Positions 62,519 to 64,000 of a stretch of DNA of 64,000 nt are shown piece by piece. The stretch spans positions 10,780,228 to 10,844,227 of the forward strand of contig NZ_KB913037.1 in NCBI RefSeq assembly GCF_000384295.1, read 5' to 3'. The stretch comes from Amycolatopsis balhimycina FH 1894. GTDB lineage: Bacteria; Actinomycetota; Actinomycetes; Mycobacteriales; Pseudonocardiaceae. The notes below the pieces were generated by a model, which did not search any database, was not told the origin of the DNA, and saw nothing but the letters and a program-made list of their open reading frames with translations. The number at the start of each line of letters is the position of its first letter. Position 1 is the first letter of the stretch. A program made the translations under genes and the position numbers.

Positions 62519-64000
62519 ATGATTCCCGCGTCGTTCGCACAACAGCGGCTGTGGTTGCAGTGGCGGATCGAAGGGGCGGGCGCCACGTACAACAGCCCGG
62601 CGATCTTGCGGTTGACCGGACCGCTGGACCGGGCGGCCCTGGCCGCCGCGCTGCGCGACGTGATCGTCCGTCACGAAGCACTGCGCACCGTCTTCCCCGA
62701 GGTGGACGGCGAGCCGTACCAGCAGATCGTCGAGCCCGGTGAGCTGGTGTGGGACCTGTCGGTGGTGCGGGTGACCGGGGCCGAGGACCCGGCGTCACGC
62801 CGGCGGCTTCCCGCCCTGCGTGAACTGCGGTGGGACCGGCCCGCGGAGCTGCCCTCGGTCGAGGCGGCCGTCGAGCTGCCCGGCCCGGAGATCGACGCGA
62901 GCGAGCTGCCCGCCGCGGTGGCGCGGGTGGCCGCGTTCGCCTTCGACCTGTCCGCCGAGATTCCGGTGCGCGCCTGGTTGTTCGCGCTGACACCGGAAGC
63001 ACACGTGCTCGTGGTGGTCATCCACCACATCGCGACCGACGGCTGGTCGGCGGGCCCGTTCGCGCGGGACCTCGCCGCCGCGTACGCGGCGCGTGGCGCG
63101 GGCCGGGAACCGGAGTGGGCGAGCCTGCCCGTGCAGTACGCGGACTACACGTTGTGGCAGCGGGAGCTGCTCGGCGCGAGGGACGACCCGGACAGCCTGC
63201 TGTCGCGGCAGCTCGGCTACTGGCGCGACGCACTGGCCGGAGCACCCGAGGAGCTGACCCTCCCCGTGGATCGTCCGCGCCCGGTGGAGCCGTCACACCG
63301 CGGGCACGCGATCGGGGCCGGTGTTCCAGCGGCGGTGCACGGCGAGCTGGTCGCCCTGGCCCGCCGACGCCGTGCCACGCTGCCGATGCTCCTCCAGACC
63401 GGGCTGGCGGTGACGCTGGCCAGGCTCGGCGCGGGACATGACATCCCCATCGGGACACCGACCGCCGGGCGTTCCGACGAGGCCCTCGACGACCTGGTCG
63501 GGTTCTTCGTCAACACGCTCGTGGTCAGAGCCGATCTGTCCGGGAACCCGACGTTCGCCGAGGCCATCGACCGCGTGCGCGCCACCGCGGTGCGCGCCTT
63601 CGCCCACCAGGACGTGCCCTTCGAGCGGCTGGTCGAGGAGCTCGCCCCCGTCCGCACACTGGCTCGACATCCCCTGTTCCAGGTCGTCCTCGCGCCGCTG
63701 GACGACGGCACCGCCCTTGAGGTCCCCGGCCTGCACGCCGAAGTGCTCTCGATCGGCCGGACGACGGCCAAGTTCGATCTGGAAGCGACACTGGGCGAGG
63801 TCTTCGACGAAACGGGGGCACCGGCGGGGATCCGCGGCGTGGTCACCGGCTCGGCCGACCTGTTCGGCGCCCACACGGTGGAACGGATCGCGGGCTGTCT
63901 GGTCCGGGTGCTGACGGCGATGGCCGCGAACCCGGATCTGCCCGTCGACGCGGTGGAACTGCTGGACGCGGCCGAACTCGCCCAGCTGGTGGGCGAGTGG
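62519..64000 (+). CDS. NRPS, first condensation domain, 3' truncated by window
   Basis: At least 494 aa; the frame stays open to the right edge. ATG 62519 follows AGGAGG and comes 12 bp after the previous NRPS stop. One condensation domain: SFAQQRLWLQWRIEG opening, [28 protein letters not shown] (intact HHxxxDG, about residue 171), VQYADYTLWQRELLG, and GFFVNTLVVRADLSGNPTF with QDVPFERLVEEL. It accepts the acyl-Asn-Thr chain from the first NRPS. In ramoplanin and enduracidin the third residue is Hpg; the adenylation domain that would confirm this lies outside the window. Confidence 0.92.
   Translation, partial: MIPASFAQQRLWLQWRIEGAGATYNSPAILRLTGPLDRAALAAALRDVIVRHEALRTVFPEVDGEPYQQIVEPGELVWDLSVVRVTGAEDPASRRRLPALRELRWDRPAELPSVEAAVELPGPEIDASELPAAVARVAAFAFDLSAEIPVRAWLFALTPEAHVLVVVIHHIATDGWSAGPFARDLAAAYAARGAGREPEWASLPVQYADYTLWQRELLGARDDPDSLLSRQLGYWRDALAGAPEELTLPVDRPRPVEPSHRGHAIGAGVPAAVHGELVALARRRRATLPMLLQTGLAVTLARLGAGHDIPIGTPTAGRSDEALDDLVGFFVNTLVVRADLSGNPTFAEAIDRVRATAVRAFAHQDVPFERLVEELAPVRTLARHPLFQVVLAPLDDGTALEVPGLHAEVLSIGRTTAKFDLEATLGEVFDETGAPAGIRGVVTGSADLFGAHTVERIAGCLVRVLTAMAANPDLPVDAVELLDAAELAQLVGEW

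Noticed and set aside
40946..64000. Vancomycin-type glycopeptide cluster
   Set aside because: StrR, Hpg genes and halogenase fit, but a lipid-carrying ACP before a C-A-T-C-A-T NRPS with Asn/Thr codes, and no Oxy P450 or Dpg genes, point to a lipodepsipeptide.

Overview
The window is high-GC actinobacterial DNA, most likely from an Amycolatopsis or a close pseudonocardial relative. The signs are GC-rich codon use, AfsR/SARP and StrR regulators, a glycopeptide-type hydroxyphenylglycine pathway, and short perfect palindromes of a kind I associate with that genus. No rRNA, tRNA, CRISPR array or transposase was seen.

Layout. (1) 1-4876: end of an iterative PKS-like locus (AT-DH-phosphopantetheinyl transferase polypeptide cut by the window edge, then ACP, alpha/beta hydrolase and GT1 glycosyltransferase), all with overlapping start and stop codons. 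(2) 4900-18610: mostly single housekeeping or accessory genes (GNATs, SDR, an MFS gene remnant beside a 61-bp inverted repeat, PHP phosphoesterase, LigD-type polymerase, B12-fold protein, thiolase with a divergent HxlR regulator, secreted GH87 alpha-1,3-glucanase, NmrA-like reductase, DoxX protein, CitE-like lyase, class III CoA transferase). (3) 18646-40079: a 17.5-kb minus-strand operon of seven tightly packed genes for very large proteins of unknown role (a DUF6603-like protein fused to a Kelch propeller, a free Kelch propeller, and proteins of 86, 450, 587, 1068 and 1737 aa). It is followed by a divergent SARP/NB-ARC/TPR regulator and a GH25-like hydrolase gene. A triple 7-bp direct repeat with 11-bp period lies at exactly the same distance upstream of the operon and of the hydrolase gene, so these form a likely SARP regulon. 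This is my main candidate for an undescribed system. (4) 40946-64000: left part of a lipopeptide NRPS cluster of probable ramoplanin/enduracidin type. It holds two StrR-like activators, 4-hydroxymandelate synthase, a fused hydroxymandelate oxidase-Hpg aminotransferase, a secreted penicillin-acylase-type hydrolase, an FAD halogenase, ABC transporters, an alpha/beta hydrolase, a stand-alone ACP, a C-A-T-C-A-T synthetase predicted to install Asn then Thr, and the first condensation domain of the next synthetase.

How the genes work together. In region 4, HmaS and the HmO-HpgT fusion convert 4-hydroxyphenylpyruvate to 4-hydroxyphenylglycine. The ACP presents a fatty acyl chain to the first C domain, the NRPS builds acyl-Asn-Thr, the halogenase probably chlorinates an aromatic residue, and the ABC proteins export product. 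The second adenylation domain has clearly different codon use from its surroundings and shares an identical 25-nt stretch with the first, suggesting a domain swap. In region 3 the SARP protein probably senses a signal through its NB-ARC/TPR half and switches on the giant-protein operon together with a peptidoglycan-hydrolase-like enzyme.
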